Assembly (NCBI GenBank): GCA_019931185.1 | Contig: JAINDK010000025.1 | Span: 1-64,000 of the forward strand | Reading direction: 5' to 3' | Source of the DNA: Bryobacter sp. CoA8 C33 | Lineage (GTDB): Bacteria; Acidobacteriota; Terriglobia; Bryobacterales; Bryobacteraceae | DNA length: 64,000 nt | Shown here: positions 24,779 through 35,185 of the stretch, piece after piece | Numbering within the stretch: the stretch's first letter is position 1 | Layout of the letters: each line of letters opens with the position of its first letter | Made by a program: the position numbers and the translations under genes | The notes under the pieces: model-generated | Database searches by the model: none | Seen by the model: only the letters and a program-made list of their open reading frames with translations | Told to the model about the DNA's origin: nothing

Positions 24779-25547
24779 TCGGTTTCCTCATCAAGAGCCA
24801 GCCTCCCAGCGCCAGCGTTAACAAACTGATCCATTGCGTATGCACCAGCGGCAGTGCTTCCCACAGCGGCGCCTGATCATGGTGCCGGAAAAATTCCACC
24901 CCAAAGCGCAACAGCGAATACAAAATCAGATACAGACTGAAGATCCCCCCCGCCCGCGCCTTCGGATCAAACAAGCGGTTCAACACAACGAAAATCAGCA
25001 GATCCCCCGCTGTCTCGTATAACTGCGTCGGATGCAGCGGCACGTTGAACGGTACATTCGAAAAATCCCTCACATCCGGGTTGTTAAACCTTACCGCCCA
25101 CGGCCGGTTGCACAACATCCCATAACAACACCCCGCCGCGAAACACCCGATCCGTCCAATCGCATGCCCCAACGCGATCCCCGGCGCGAAGCAGTCCATT
25201 GTTCGCAATACCGGCAGCCCGTTCCGCCTCATATAGTAAATCGCAAAGCCCAGCGCTAGCAGAAATCCGCCCTGATACACCCCCGCGGCCCGTAGCGTCG
25301 CCAGCGTGAACATTTCCCCCGGATGCTTCGCGTAATACTGCCAGTCGAAGACGAACATCATCAGCTTGGCCCCCGCCAGCCCCGTGATCGCACAATAAAT
25401 CACCAGATCCTGTATCCGCTCCACCGGCAGCCCCGCCCGCCGCGCCAGCCGGTTCGTCGACCACAAACCCGCCAGAAACGCCAGCGCCACCATCACTCCA
25501 TAAGTCGGGAGAAAAAATCCTCCTATCTCAACCAGCTTCGGTAGCAC
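24753..25547 (-). CDS. lgt: Prolipoprotein diacylglyceryl transferase (Lgt)
   Basis: Lgt attaches diacylglycerol from phosphatidylglycerol to the lipobox cysteine of prolipoproteins in the inner membrane. The 264-residue integral membrane protein has several hydrophobic helices and the HAIGRIGCFAAGCCYG signature, a variant of the canonical HxxGRxGNFxN box with Cys pairs, plus HPTQLYE and the RFGVEFFRHHD motif. The GTG at 25547 is preferred over a TTG 21 bp upstream because GGGGGGAA stands before it. The start overlaps the lspA end by 20 bp, placing both lipoprotein-maturation enzymes in one transcript. Confidence 0.93.
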   Translation of the reverse strand: MLPKLVEIGGFFLPTYGVMVALAFLAGLWSTNRLARRAGLPVERIQDLVIYCAITGLAGAKLMMFVFDWQYYAKHPGEMFTLATLRAAGVYQGGFLLALGFAIYYMRRNGLPVLRTMDCFAPGIALGHAIGRIGCFAAGCCYGMLCNRPWAVRFNNPDVRDFSNVPFNVPLHPTQLYETAGDLLIFVVLNRLFDPKARAGGIFSLYLILYSLLRFGVEFFRHHDQAPLWEALPLVHTQWISLLTLALGGWLLMRKPNAEPATGR

Positions 25548-26043
25548 GTTCCCCCCGCTTGGCCACAATCAGATCGAGCGCCATCAGCACCGCTCCCACG
25601 CTGATCCCCGAGTCCGCCACATTGAAGCTCGGCCACTCATAGCTTCCCAGAAACACCTGCAAAAAGTCCGTCACGCTCCCCTTCAGGATCCGGTCCCAAA
25701 GGTTCCCCACCGCCCCTCCCATCACCAGCGCCAGCGCCAGCCGGTTCATCCACTCCCCACTGCTCTTCTTCTCCTCCGTCGCCTGCCACAGCATCCAAGC
25801 AATCAATCCCAGAATCCCCACCGCCAGCCCCACCAACACCGTTAGCCTCACGCTCTCCGGCGCCGTCGACAACATCCCGAACGCCGCCCCGCGGTTCCGC
25901 GTGTGCACGATGTTGAACACATCCGGAATCACCACAATCGTGTCATACACGCTCACTCGCGCCTCAATCCACATCTTCGTGCCCCGGTCCAGCACAAACA
26001 CCGCCAGCGCGATCGCCAATGCCTCCCAGCGCGCCCGGTTCAT
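25528..26043 (-). CDS. lspA: Lipoprotein signal peptidase (LspA)
   Basis: LspA is the membrane aspartyl protease that removes signal peptides from lipid-modified prolipoproteins, the step after Lgt. The 171-residue protein has four hydrophobic helices and both catalytic aspartates in conserved context: GGAVGNLWDRI and SFNVADSGISVG; NRGAAFGML is also typical. The frame continues further upstream, but the ATG at 26043 starts right at the ileS stop (1-nt overlap) and begins the first membrane helix after a short basic leader. The ileS-lspA order is common in bacteria. Confidence 0.95.
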   Translation of the reverse strand: MNRARWEALAIALAVFVLDRGTKMWIEARVSVYDTIVVIPDVFNIVHTRNRGAAFGMLSTAPESVRLTVLVGLAVGILGLIAWMLWQATEEKKSSGEWMNRLALALVMGGAVGNLWDRILKGSVTDFLQVFLGSYEWPSFNVADSGISVGAVLMALDLIVAKRGERATEAG

Positions 26044-28835
26044 TACGCCTCGCCCAGCATTTCGCTCACCGCCGCGGCGCAGAATCCACACGCCGTCGCG
26101 TACCGCGCATCCACGCCAACATCCCGCGTGTACTTCCAGCATCGCTCGCACTTCACACCCTCGGCCGGCAGAACCTCGACCTTCGCCTCAGGTCCTTGCC
26201 GCACTTCCACCTGCGAGACGATGAAAATCGCCGGCAGCATCGCCTCATACTGCCTCAATAGCCCGTAGTCTTCTCCCGACGCCGTCACAACCAGCCGCGC
26301 TCCCAGCGACGCCCCGATCTTCGAGGCCTCCAGCGCCGGCCGCGTCAACTCCCGGAACCGCAACAGCCGATTCCAATTCTCCTCGCTCGCCGTCACGTTT
26401 TGCCGCAATTCCCCGGGCTTCGGAAAATGCGCCAGATGCACACTCTCCGGGTCCCCCTGGCTCCGCGCGAATACCTGCCACGCCTCATCGCAAGTAAATG
26501 CCAGAATCGGCGCCGTCAGCCGCAACAGCGCATGCGTCACCCGGTACAGCGCCGTCTGCGCCGACCGCCTCGTCCGGCTCTTCGTTGCATGCGTGTACAA
26601 CCGGTCTTTCAACACATCGAAATAAACCGCGCTCAATTCCACCGTCGCGAAGTTGTATACCGCCTGGTATACCTTGTAGAACCCATAAGCCTGATAATGG
26701 CCTAGGCATCGCTCCACCAGATCCGCCGTTTTCAGCAGAATCCACTGGTCGATCTCCTCCATCTCCGCCGTGTCCACCGCATCCACGCCCGGGTCAAATC
26801 CGTCCAGGTTCCCCAGTGCATACCGGAACGTGTTCCGCAGCTTCACATACGCTTCTCCCAGCCGCTGCAGAATCACCGGCGACATCCGAACGTCCTCGTT
26901 GTAGGCCACGCTCGACACCCACAAGCGCAAAACCTCCGCCCCGTATTGCTTGATTACCTCCGCCGGCTCGATCCCGTTGCCGAGCGACTTCGACATCGCC
27001 CGCCCTTCCCCGTCAAGAATCCACCCTCCCGTCACACACTCCCGGTATGGCGCATGTCCCCTTAGCCCCACACCGATCAGCAGCGAGCTGTGGAACCATC
27101 CCCGGTACTGGTCCGCCCCCTCCAGATACATATCCGCCGGCCACGGCAGACCATTCTCCTCCGTCAGCACCGCAAAGCTAGAAGACCCGGAATCAAACCA
27201 CACATCGAGGATGTCCTTTTCCTTGCGGAAGTGGTTCCCCCCGCACTTGGGACACACAAATCCCGCCGGCAGCAGATTCTCTGCCTCCTCCGCGTACCAG
27301 ACATCCGCCGTCTCCCGCGCAAACCGCTCGAGGATCGGCTCCATGATTTCCCGCTCCGCCACGATGTGGTCACAACTCGTGCAGTAAAAAGCCGTGATCG
27401 GCACACCCCACGTCCGCTGCCGCGAGATCACCCAGTCCGGCCGCGTCGCGATCATGTTCGAGATCCGCTCTTCCCCCCACGCCGGCAGCCACTTCACGTT
27501 CCGGATCGCATCGAGCGCATTCTGCCTCAGGTTGTTCTTCTCCATCCCGATAAACCACTGCTCGGTCCCGCGGAAAATCGTCGCCTTATGACACCGCCAA
27601 CAATGCGGATAGCTGTGTTGGTAGTCCGTCTTCTTCAGTAGCGCCCCATGCTCTTCAAGAATCCGAATCACGATCGGATTCGCTTCCCATACCGTCTTGC
27701 CGATCAACTCCTCCGGCAATTCTCCTTCTGCCCCCTCGGCCTGGTAGAACCGCCCCGCCGCATCCACCGGACAGTAGGTCGGGATGCCGTATAGCTGGCT
27801 CACCAGAAAATCTTCCATACCGTGCCCCGGCGCCGTGTGCACCGCCCCCGTGCCCGCCTCGAGCGTCACATGGTCCCCCACCATCCCCAGCGATTCCCGC
27901 TCGAGAAACGGATGCCGGAACACCGCCTTGTCGAGCGTCGCTCCGTCAAAGGTCCCGATCACCCGCGCCTCTCCCCATCCCAACTCCTTGCTCACCGTCT
28001 CGAGCAAGCCCTGCGCCACGATGTACACCACTCCATCCACTTCATTCGCTACATACTCATAGCGCGGATGGAAGCTGATCCCGAGATTCGCCGGTATCGT
28101 CCAAGGCGTCGTCGTCCAGATCAGCCCGTACACTTCCTTGCCCGCGAGCGACGGATGAATCGACTCCGGCACGCTCTCCATCCGGAACCGTACATAGATC
28201 GACGGCGATACATGATCCCCATACTCCACTTCCGCCTCGGCCAGCGTCGTCCGGCAACTCAGACACCAGTTCACCGGCTTCAAACCCTTGTAAACGTACC
28301 CCTGGTTGTAGAACTCCACAAAACAACGCGCGATCGCCGCCTGATACGGCCCGTCCATCGTCTTATACACGTTGTCCCAACGCCCGAAAATCCCCAGCCG
28401 CTCAAAGTCCTCCGTCTGCAGCCCCACATACTTGTCAGCATACTTGCGGCACGCCTGCCGGATCTGCACCGTTGTCATCGCCGCCTTCTTCGGCCCCAAC
28501 TGGCTGTCCACCTTGATTTCAATCGGCAGCCCGTGACAATCGTAGCCCGGCACATACGGCGCCTTATAGCCCGCCATTGTCTTCGACTTCACCACGAAGT
28601 CCTTCAACAGCTTGTTGAACGCATGCCCCAGGTGGATGTTCCCATTCGCATACGGTGGCCCATCGTGCAGCACATACTCCGCTGCCCCCTCCCGCGAGGC
28701 CAGGATGCGCTCATACAGTCCCATCTCCTCCCAACGCGCCAGCATCTTCGGCTCGTTTTGCGGCAGGTTCGCCTTCATGGCGAATGCAGTCTTCGGCAAG
28801 TGAACGGTTTTCTTCAGATCCACGTATCTCTCCAT
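26043..28835 (-). CDS. ileS: Isoleucyl-tRNA synthetase
   Basis: This 930-residue class I synthetase charges tRNA-Ile. The HIGH-type motif appears as YANGNIHLGHAF near residue 60, the CP1 editing domain has WTTTPWTIPANLG, and the KMSKS loop reads GRAMSKSLGN. A C-terminal zinc-binding element is visible in CERCWKYT and CGFC, the arrangement of eubacterial type-1 IleRS. The start MERYVDLKKTVHLPKTAFAM is the usual N terminus. It follows the ABC transporter gene by 9 bp and precedes lspA and lgt. Confidence 0.97.
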   Translation of the reverse strand: MERYVDLKKTVHLPKTAFAMKANLPQNEPKMLARWEEMGLYERILASREGAAEYVLHDGPPYANGNIHLGHAFNKLLKDFVVKSKTMAGYKAPYVPGYDCHGLPIEIKVDSQLGPKKAAMTTVQIRQACRKYADKYVGLQTEDFERLGIFGRWDNVYKTMDGPYQAAIARCFVEFYNQGYVYKGLKPVNWCLSCRTTLAEAEVEYGDHVSPSIYVRFRMESVPESIHPSLAGKEVYGLIWTTTPWTIPANLGISFHPRYEYVANEVDGVVYIVAQGLLETVSKELGWGEARVIGTFDGATLDKAVFRHPFLERESLGMVGDHVTLEAGTGAVHTAPGHGMEDFLVSQLYGIPTYCPVDAAGRFYQAEGAEGELPEELIGKTVWEANPIVIRILEEHGALLKKTDYQHSYPHCWRCHKATIFRGTEQWFIGMEKNNLRQNALDAIRNVKWLPAWGEERISNMIATRPDWVISRQRTWGVPITAFYCTSCDHIVAEREIMEPILERFARETADVWYAEEAENLLPAGFVCPKCGGNHFRKEKDILDVWFDSGSSSFAVLTEENGLPWPADMYLEGADQYRGWFHSSLLIGVGLRGHAPYRECVTGGWILDGEGRAMSKSLGNGIEPAEVIKQYGAEVLRLWVSSVAYNEDVRMSPVILQRLGEAYVKLRNTFRYALGNLDGFDPGVDAVDTAEMEEIDQWILLKTADLVERCLGHYQAYGFYKVYQAVYNFATVELSAVYFDVLKDRLYTHATKSRTRRSAQTALYRVTHALLRLTAPILAFTCDEAWQVFARSQGDPESVHLAHFPKPGELRQNVTASEENWNRLLRFRELTRPALEASKIGASLGARLVVTASGEDYGLLRQYEAMLPAIFIVSQVEVRQGPEAKVEVLPAEGVKCERCWKYTRDVGVDARYATACGFCAAAVSEMLGEA

Positions 28836-28844
28836 TGTAGTGGG

Positions 28845-30671
28845 CTAACGGTAGCCCGCCGCCTGCAACTCAAAAAGCTCCGCGTAACGCTGCCCCTTCC
28901 TCACCAATTGCTCGTGTGTCCCCTGCTCCAGTATCCGCCCCCCCTCGAGCACCAGAATCTCGTCCGCCATCCGCACTGTCGAAAATCGATGCGAGATCAA
29001 CACCGCGCTTTTGCCCGCCGTCAGATGCGCGAACCGCTCAAATACCTCATACTCCGCCCGCGCATCGAGCGACGCCGTCGGCTCATCCAAAATCAACAAC
29101 TGCGCCTCCCGCATATACGCCCGCGCCAGCGCAATCTTCTGCCATTGCCCCTGGCTCAACTCCCGCCCCCCCTCAAACCGCCTCCCCAGCATCGTCCCGT
29201 ATCCCTCCGGCAATTCCCGCACCACCGTGTCCGCATAGCTCATCCCCGCCGCCGCGTCCATCCCCGCCACATCCCCCATCCGCTCGATCGCCCCGTAGGC
29301 GATGTTCTCCCCCGCCGTCGCATCGTACTTCAAAAAATCCTGAAAAATCACCCCGATTTCCCGCCTCAGGCTCACCGGGTCGTACTCCCGCAGATCCACC
29401 CCATCCAGCAAAATCCGCCCCCCCGTCGGATCATAAAGCCGGCACAACAGCTTCACCAGCGTCGTCTTGCCCGCTCCGTTTTCTCCCAGCAGCGCTATCT
29501 TTCGCCCCGGCTCCAGCACAAAGCTGATCCCGTCGAGCACCTTCCGCCCCGCCCCCGGATAGCCAAACTCCACCCCCTCGAAGCGAAATCCGCTCCGCAT
29601 CGGCCGCGGCGCCGGCAGTGCTTCCGCCGCCACCACCAGCGCCGGCGCCGTCTCGAAGAAGTCAAACAGATCCCGCACATACAACGCCTGCTCGGCCACC
29701 CGCGACAGGTTCTGGAAAATCTGCCCCAGCAAGCCCCGCGCGTTCGCAAACGCCCGCGTCAAAAAAATCAGGTCCCCCACCGTGATCGCCCGCGCCATCG
29801 CCTGCTCCAGAATGTAGACGAAGGTGCCGTAATAGGCCGCATTCGGCAGCAGACCCCAAAGAAAATTTACTCCCGCCCGCTTCACCGCCAGCTTCCGGTT
29901 CTCCCCATAAAAACGCTGAAACAGCTCGTTCACCCGCGCGATCAAAAACTCCGACAGCCCAAACAGCTTCACTTCCTTCACCGTCGTGTGGCTCGCCCCC
30001 AGCAGCCGCAAATAGTCGATCTGCCGCCGCTCCGGCGTCCACCGGTACAGCAGCGAATACGCCATCGCCGCAAACCGCGATTCCGACCAGAACACCGGCG
30101 CCAGACTCACCACCAGACACCCGAACAATACCGGGCTGAACGCAACAACGCTGGCCGACATCGCCACCAGTGACAAGCTCTGCTGCAACAGCCCCGCCAC
30201 CAAAAACAGCATCGATAACCGGTCGGTCGTCTGCCGCCGCGCCCGCTCCAGCTTGTCCTGAAACTTCGGGTCCTCGAACGTCACCAGATCGAGCGCCGCC
30301 GCGTGCCGCATCAGCTTTAGCGTCATCCGGTTCGTGAATAAATCCGCCAGCAAAGAGTCACAAAGCCCCATCACCCGCCCCAACAGGTCCGTCGCCAACA
30401 CAAGCCCCACCTCAATCCCCAACAGTTGCCACACCACCCCGGCTTCCCCACCCACCCCCGTCGCAATCTTTACGACTTCGTCTACAAGCAACTTCGATAC
30501 CCACAACATCGCCACCGGTAAGCCCGACAGCGCCACCCGGCACCCCAGCCCCGCCCCCGCGTACCAAGGTTGTGTTCGCCACACTTCCCCCAACAAGGGA
30601 GGCAGATGCCGCAACGCTTCAGCCCGCTCCCTCCACGTCTTCAGCCCCTCGGCCGGCTTTACCCCACGCAT
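28845..30671 (-). CDS. ABC exporter, fused permease and ATPase
   Basis: The 608-residue half-transporter has an N-terminal region with several membrane helices and a C-terminal ATPase with Walker A GENGAGKTTLVKLL, the signature LSQGQWQKIALARA, Walker B LLILDEPTASLD and an H-loop in VLISHRFS. Homodimers of this architecture export lipids, peptides or drugs. The signature LSQGQ instead of LSGGQ is a common variant. It begins a - strand unit leading into ileS, lspA, lgt and the oligopeptidase, just after a strong terminator that closes the secA unit. The substrate is unknown. Confidence 0.9.
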   Translation of the reverse strand: MRGVKPAEGLKTWRERAEALRHLPPLLGEVWRTQPWYAGAGLGCRVALSGLPVAMLWVSKLLVDEVVKIATGVGGEAGVVWQLLGIEVGLVLATDLLGRVMGLCDSLLADLFTNRMTLKLMRHAAALDLVTFEDPKFQDKLERARRQTTDRLSMLFLVAGLLQQSLSLVAMSASVVAFSPVLFGCLVVSLAPVFWSESRFAAMAYSLLYRWTPERRQIDYLRLLGASHTTVKEVKLFGLSEFLIARVNELFQRFYGENRKLAVKRAGVNFLWGLLPNAAYYGTFVYILEQAMARAITVGDLIFLTRAFANARGLLGQIFQNLSRVAEQALYVRDLFDFFETAPALVVAAEALPAPRPMRSGFRFEGVEFGYPGAGRKVLDGISFVLEPGRKIALLGENGAGKTTLVKLLCRLYDPTGGRILLDGVDLREYDPVSLRREIGVIFQDFLKYDATAGENIAYGAIERMGDVAGMDAAAGMSYADTVVRELPEGYGTMLGRRFEGGRELSQGQWQKIALARAYMREAQLLILDEPTASLDARAEYEVFERFAHLTAGKSAVLISHRFSTVRMADEILVLEGGRILEQGTHEQLVRKGQRYAELFELQAAGYR

Positions 30672-30697
30672 ACTCCCAGTCTATCCGCTTGACTATA

Positions 30698-30727
30698 AAC
30701 AAAAAAGCTCGCCTTTCGGCGAGCCTT
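30698..30727 (-). terminator. Rho-independent terminator downstream of the secA unit
   Basis: On the - strand a GC-rich 7-bp stem with a GAAA-type loop (30708-30725) is followed by TTTTTTG. It separates the secA/membrane-protein transcript from the ABC exporter operon. The 226 bp between it and the upstream gene's stop (30954) contain no supported gene. Confidence 0.9.
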
Positions 30728-30953
30728 CCTGTTTATGTTCGTTGGGAAAATGACTTCGAATGGAACGGATCCTTCAAAATCGTAATGCTTGGAGTTTATG
30801 GCTTTGCTTCCTCGAAGTCAACAGCTTTTGACGGTCTCGTTAAGTCCAATTTTTTCAATATCTTGTCTACTATTTGCCACGCTTATGATTCCCCGTAAGC
30901 CCTATCAAATCGCCCCTCGATCAGCTCTAACCTAAACTGCTGGAAAGGTTTAT

Positions 30954-31853
30954 CTAGATCTTCAGACTTGTTACCTCGTCTTCGGGCTTCTTACCTGAAA
31001 CACTGCCAAAAATTTGCCGCCCGAACGCAAATATTAGTCCCAGTACAAGGCATAGCCCCAGCAGAATGGCACATAGCGTAAACACCCCAATCAGAAAATC
31101 TCCCGGGTTCGGTTCCGGCTTTGGCGGCGCCTTATCGAGAATCACTTCTCCTTTAAACTCGATCTGACCCAGTAGCCCCCGCGCCGCCCTCTCATCCAGC
31201 GTTCCTTCCGCCTCAAGCGGCAGCACCACGCCCACCAGCGGACCGCTCCGATTGACTACTCCCCCCGGTATTTTCTCGAGTAATCCCATCTGCTGCCGCG
31301 CAATTGCATGATTCGGATACCGGATCACCGCCAGCACCTGGCTTCCATACCGCGCCGTCTGGATCTCGGCGGCAAAGTCAAATCCCGCCGCCGCTACCGG
31401 AATCCGAGGCTCAAATGCCCGCAGCGACTCCCGTCCCAGGATCAGCCTCTCCGACCCCACCACGCGGCCTTTACGTGGCAAATAATACAACAGGTTCGGC
31501 AACGCCGAGCGGTCCACCTTCAGGGCAGGGAAGAGAAACGCGTCCAGCACCCCCCGCGGCGCCGTCCCCTCCAGCGTTTCAAATACATAATTTTGGTGCC
31601 GGAATACCTTCCGCTCCGCCCCCTGCAACGATTGCTCGAGGGCTACTGCCCCCGTGTTCTCTCGCATTCGGTGCACCGCGACGCGAAACCTCTTTGTCCC
31701 GTTTTCATACGTCGCCCCCTCCGACTCCAGATGCCCATACTCCCTCGCCACCTCCATGATGGGTGGCGCCGCCGCCCGCGTGCCCGTCCGTTTCCAGTCG
31801 TCAATTGCCGGCGGCAAAATCGCCGCCAACATCAGCAACGCCGGACTTAACAT
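30954..31853 (-). CDS. Hypothetical exported membrane-anchored protein
   Basis: Unrecognised 299-residue protein with an N-terminal signal peptide (MLSPALLMLAAILPPA) and one C-terminal membrane helix at about 253-277, followed by a short basic and acidic tail. The soluble part between them would face the periplasm and looks alpha/beta; it lacks cysteines, which are otherwise confined to the helix. It resembles, in layout, uncharacterised proteins found in Acidobacteriota beside housekeeping genes. It starts 16 bp after secA and is probably cotranscribed with it, ending at a strong terminator. A role near the translocon is possible but speculative. Confidence 0.75.
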   Translation of the reverse strand: MLSPALLMLAAILPPAIDDWKRTGTRAAAPPIMEVAREYGHLESEGATYENGTKRFRVAVHRMRENTGAVALEQSLQGAERKVFRHQNYVFETLEGTAPRGVLDAFLFPALKVDRSALPNLLYYLPRKGRVVGSERLILGRESLRAFEPRIPVAAAGFDFAAEIQTARYGSQVLAVIRYPNHAIARQQMGLLEKIPGGVVNRSGPLVGVVLPLEAEGTLDERAARGLLGQIEFKGEVILDKAPPKPEPNPGDFLIGVFTLCAILLGLCLVLGLIFAFGRQIFGSVSGKKPEDEVTSLKI

Positions 31854-31869
31854 CGCTCAGGCTCCCTCC

Positions 31870-34665
31870 TTACGCCCCATGGCACTTCTTATATTTTTTG
31901 CCGCTCCCACACGGGCACGGCTCATTGCGCCCCACCTTTTGGCCCTTCACCACCGTCTGCGGCTTCGTGCTGCTCGTGCTATCCCCGCCCGCATACTGCA
32001 GCGCTTCCAACTCCTTTTCCTTCTTCCGCTGGATGTTTCTCGTGAAGTCTGTCAGCGAAGCCGGCGCCGGCGCCGCCATGGGTTCCGCTTCGCCTTCCTC
32101 CTGCTCGTCTTCACCCTCGACAAAAACCGGCGCGGCGATCAAATTCCCATGTTCGTCGTACGGTTGCAGGAAGTACAAGAACCGGATCGCCTCGTCTTCA
32201 ATTCGCGCCATCATGTCCTGGAACAGCGTGAAGCTCTCCTTCTTGTACTCGATCAGCGGATCCTTCTGCCCATAACCCCGCAGATAGATCCCTTCCTTCA
32301 GGTGATCCATCGACAGCAAATGGTCCTTCCACTGGTTGTCGATCACGTTCAGCAGAATCATCCGCTCCGTTTCCCGCATCACCTCCTCGCTGACGATTGA
32401 TTCCTTCTCGTCATATCGCGCGTAGAGCTGCTCGAGCACTTCCCGCTCAACGAGCTCCCGTCTCGCATCCTCCATCGCCGCCCGGTCCACCTTCACGCCG
32501 AACTGCGTCAGCACATCCGACTCGAGCCCGTCCAGATCCCATTGATCGGCCCGCACCCCTTCCGGCAACCGCGCGTCGATCAATCCCCCCACGATCGAGG
32601 CGATCATTTCCTTCACCCGCTCCTTCTGGTTTGTCCCCGACAGCATTGCCCGCCGCAGTTCATACACCGCTGTGCGCTGCTTGTTCATCACATCGTCGTA
32701 CTCAAGCAGATGCTTGCGCGCGGCGAAGTGCGTCCCTTCCACGTTCTTCTGCGCCGCCTCGATCCTCCGCGTGATCAGCCCCGATTCAATCGGTACGTCC
32801 TCCTCCATCCCCAGCCGCAGCATCAAGCCTTGTATCTTGTCCCCGCCGAAGATTCGCAGCAGATCGTCCTGCAGCGACAGGTAAAACCGCGACCCTCCCG
32901 GGTCACCTTGCCGCCCCGCCCGCCCGCGTAACTGATTGTCGATCCGGCGCGATTCATGCCGTTCCGTGCCTAGCACGAACAGCCCCCCAATCGCCGCTAC
33001 CTCATCATGCTCGGCGTCTGTCTGTTTCTTGATCTCGCTGTATAACTGTTGGTATTCCCCCGCGTGTACCCCATCCGGGTCCTTACCCGCCCGCCGCATC
33101 TGGTCCTTGGCCAGAAACTCCGCGTTCCCTCCCAGCAAAATGTCCGTGCCACGTCCCGCCATGTTTGTCGATACCGTCACCGCTCCCTTACGCCCCGCCT
33201 GGGCGATGATAAACGCTTCCCGCTCGTGATTCTTCGCGTTCAATACCTCATGCCGCACTCCAATGCGCCTCAGGTGCGCCGATAGCTTCTCCGATTTCTC
33301 CACCGAAATCGTGCCCACCAGCACCGGCTGCCCCTTCTCATGCAGCGCCTTGATCTCCTTCGATGCGTTGCGGAACTTCTCTTCTTCCGTCCGGTACACG
33401 ATGTCGTTCAGATCCTTGCGCACCATCGAACGGTTCGTCGGGATCTGCACCACGTCCAGCTTGTACGTCTTGCCAAATTCCGCTGCTTCCGTGTCCGCCG
33501 TTCCCGTCATCCCCGCCAGCTTCTTGTACATGCGGAAGTAGTTCTGGAAAGTCACCGTCGCCAGCGTCTGGTTCTCCCGCTCGATCTTCACCCCTTCCTT
33601 GGCCTCCACCGCCTGATGCAACCCGTCCGACCAGCGCCGCCCCGGCATCAGCCGCCCCGTGAATTCATCGACGATCACTACTTCCCCGTTTTGCACCACA
33701 TACTCGCGGTCCCGCTGATACAGCACATGCGCCCGCAGCCCCTGCTGCACATGGTGATTCAGCTCCATGTTTTCGATGTCATAGAGATTGCCGCAGTTCA
33801 GCAGCCTCTCCACCTTGTGCACCCCTTCTTCCGTCAGCGCCACGCTGCGCTGTTTCTCGTCTACCGTATAGTCGCCCGTGAAATACTTCTCGCCCGGCTC
33901 CTTGCCCTGTATCACCTCACCCCGCACCAGTTTTGGAATGATCATGTTGATCCGGTAATACTTATCCGTGGATTCTTCACTCGGTCCCGAGATGATCAGC
34001 GGCGTTCGCGCCTCATCGATCAGAATCGAGTCCACTTCGTCCACAATCGCGAAGTTGTGCTCCCGCTGCACGCAAGACTCCAGCCGGAACTTCATGTTGT
34101 CCCGCAGATAATCAAACCCGAATTCGTTATTCGTGCCGTAAGTGATGTCCGAGTGATAGGCATCGCGCCGCTCTGCGTCGCTCAGGTTATGCACAATGCA
34201 GCCCACCGACAGCCCCAAGAACTTGTGCAGCCGCCCCATCCACTCCGAGTCGCGCTTAGCCAGATAGTCGTTCACCGTGATGACATGCACGCCCTTGCCC
34301 GCCAGTGCATTCAGATAGCACGGCAGCGTCGCCACCAGTGTCTTGCCTTCCCCTGTCCTCATTTCCGCGATCTTGCCCTCATGCAGCACCGCTCCCCCGA
34401 TTAGCTGCACGTCGAAATGCCGCATATTCAACACCCGCCGCGATGCCTCCCGGCACACCGCGAACGCCTCGATCAATAAGTCGTCGAGTTCAGCCCCATT
34501 GGCCACCCGTTGCTGGAATTCAGCCGTCTTGGCCGTTAGTTCGGCATCGCTCAGCTGCTGCATCGCCGCTTCGAGTTGATTGATTGCCTCGACCTTCGGC
34601 CGGATGCGCTTCACCTCGCGCTCATGCTTGGTTCCAAAGATCTTGGCGAGTAAGGCGTCCACCAT
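31870..34665 (-). CDS. secA: Preprotein translocase ATPase SecA
   Basis: SecA drives preproteins through SecYEG. The 931-residue protein has Walker A MRTGEGKT at about 102-109, [15 protein letters not shown], the helicase-like motifs DRGTD-type [10 protein letters not shown] and [13 protein letters not shown], and a C-terminal SecB/zinc tail [13 protein letters not shown] near 917-930. The ATG at 34665 gives the family-typical start [16 protein letters not shown]; the upstream in-frame extension has no homologous features. GGAGGAG stands about 13 nt before it. Confidence 0.97.
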   Translation of the reverse strand: MVDALLAKIFGTKHEREVKRIRPKVEAINQLEAAMQQLSDAELTAKTAEFQQRVANGAELDDLLIEAFAVCREASRRVLNMRHFDVQLIGGAVLHEGKIAEMRTGEGKTLVATLPCYLNALAGKGVHVITVNDYLAKRDSEWMGRLHKFLGLSVGCIVHNLSDAERRDAYHSDITYGTNNEFGFDYLRDNMKFRLESCVQREHNFAIVDEVDSILIDEARTPLIISGPSEESTDKYYRINMIIPKLVRGEVIQGKEPGEKYFTGDYTVDEKQRSVALTEEGVHKVERLLNCGNLYDIENMELNHHVQQGLRAHVLYQRDREYVVQNGEVVIVDEFTGRLMPGRRWSDGLHQAVEAKEGVKIERENQTLATVTFQNYFRMYKKLAGMTGTADTEAAEFGKTYKLDVVQIPTNRSMVRKDLNDIVYRTEEEKFRNASKEIKALHEKGQPVLVGTISVEKSEKLSAHLRRIGVRHEVLNAKNHEREAFIIAQAGRKGAVTVSTNMAGRGTDILLGGNAEFLAKDQMRRAGKDPDGVHAGEYQQLYSEIKKQTDAEHDEVAAIGGLFVLGTERHESRRIDNQLRGRAGRQGDPGGSRFYLSLQDDLLRIFGGDKIQGLMLRLGMEEDVPIESGLITRRIEAAQKNVEGTHFAARKHLLEYDDVMNKQRTAVYELRRAMLSGTNQKERVKEMIASIVGGLIDARLPEGVRADQWDLDGLESDVLTQFGVKVDRAAMEDARRELVEREVLEQLYARYDEKESIVSEEVMRETERMILLNVIDNQWKDHLLSMDHLKEGIYLRGYGQKDPLIEYKKESFTLFQDMMARIEDEAIRFLYFLQPYDEHGNLIAAPVFVEGEDEQEEGEAEPMAAPAPASLTDFTRNIQRKKEKELEALQYAGGDSTSSTKPQTVVKGQKVGRNEPCPCGSGKKYKKCHGA

Positions 34666-35185
34666 ATTGTGTTGTTTTCTCCTCCAGTTTAGCAGTGGGC
34701 CGCTATCTTCCTGCTTGTCTTGCCCCGGATCCAAGGAAAACCGCCATCTCCGCCTCATGCTTGGTCTTCCCGATGCAGCGCACAATTGTACGCTCCCCGC
34801 CCAACCCAACCACTGCCACCCTTCTATTTCTCTGACTCAACCTTCGACTCTGCTTCGCCCCGTTATGCCGCGTTCCCGCCTCTTCTCCGCTACTACCGCT
34901 GCTCTAATTTCTCAATCGCCGCTATCAGGGATTTCATGCGGCTTCTTTGTGCCCCCGCCAGAAGCTCAGACAGTACACCCCTTGTCATTCATGACTCGTT
35001 CCGCGTTTACCCGTTGTACCCCACCCGCCCAAGTCTTCATTTCCAAGCCTTTTCTCCTGCCTTCTTTCTAGATTTTTTCTTCCTGTACCCCGCTCTTCCG
35101 CCGCCGCGCCCATCTCGATTACTTCCCCACTCAAAATTTCAGATTCTTTTCTCCGCGAAATCAGTTATAAAATTAAAGCGCATTT
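34666..35185. other. Divergent interval between secA and a histidine kinase
   Basis: This 520-bp stretch should hold the promoters of both flanking genes. It is T- and C-rich on the + strand. An A/T-rich TATAAAAT at 35166-35173, about 13 bp before the kinase ATG, could be a -10 element, but no convincing -35 accompanies it. No gene, tRNA or strong hairpin is seen. Confidence 0.5.
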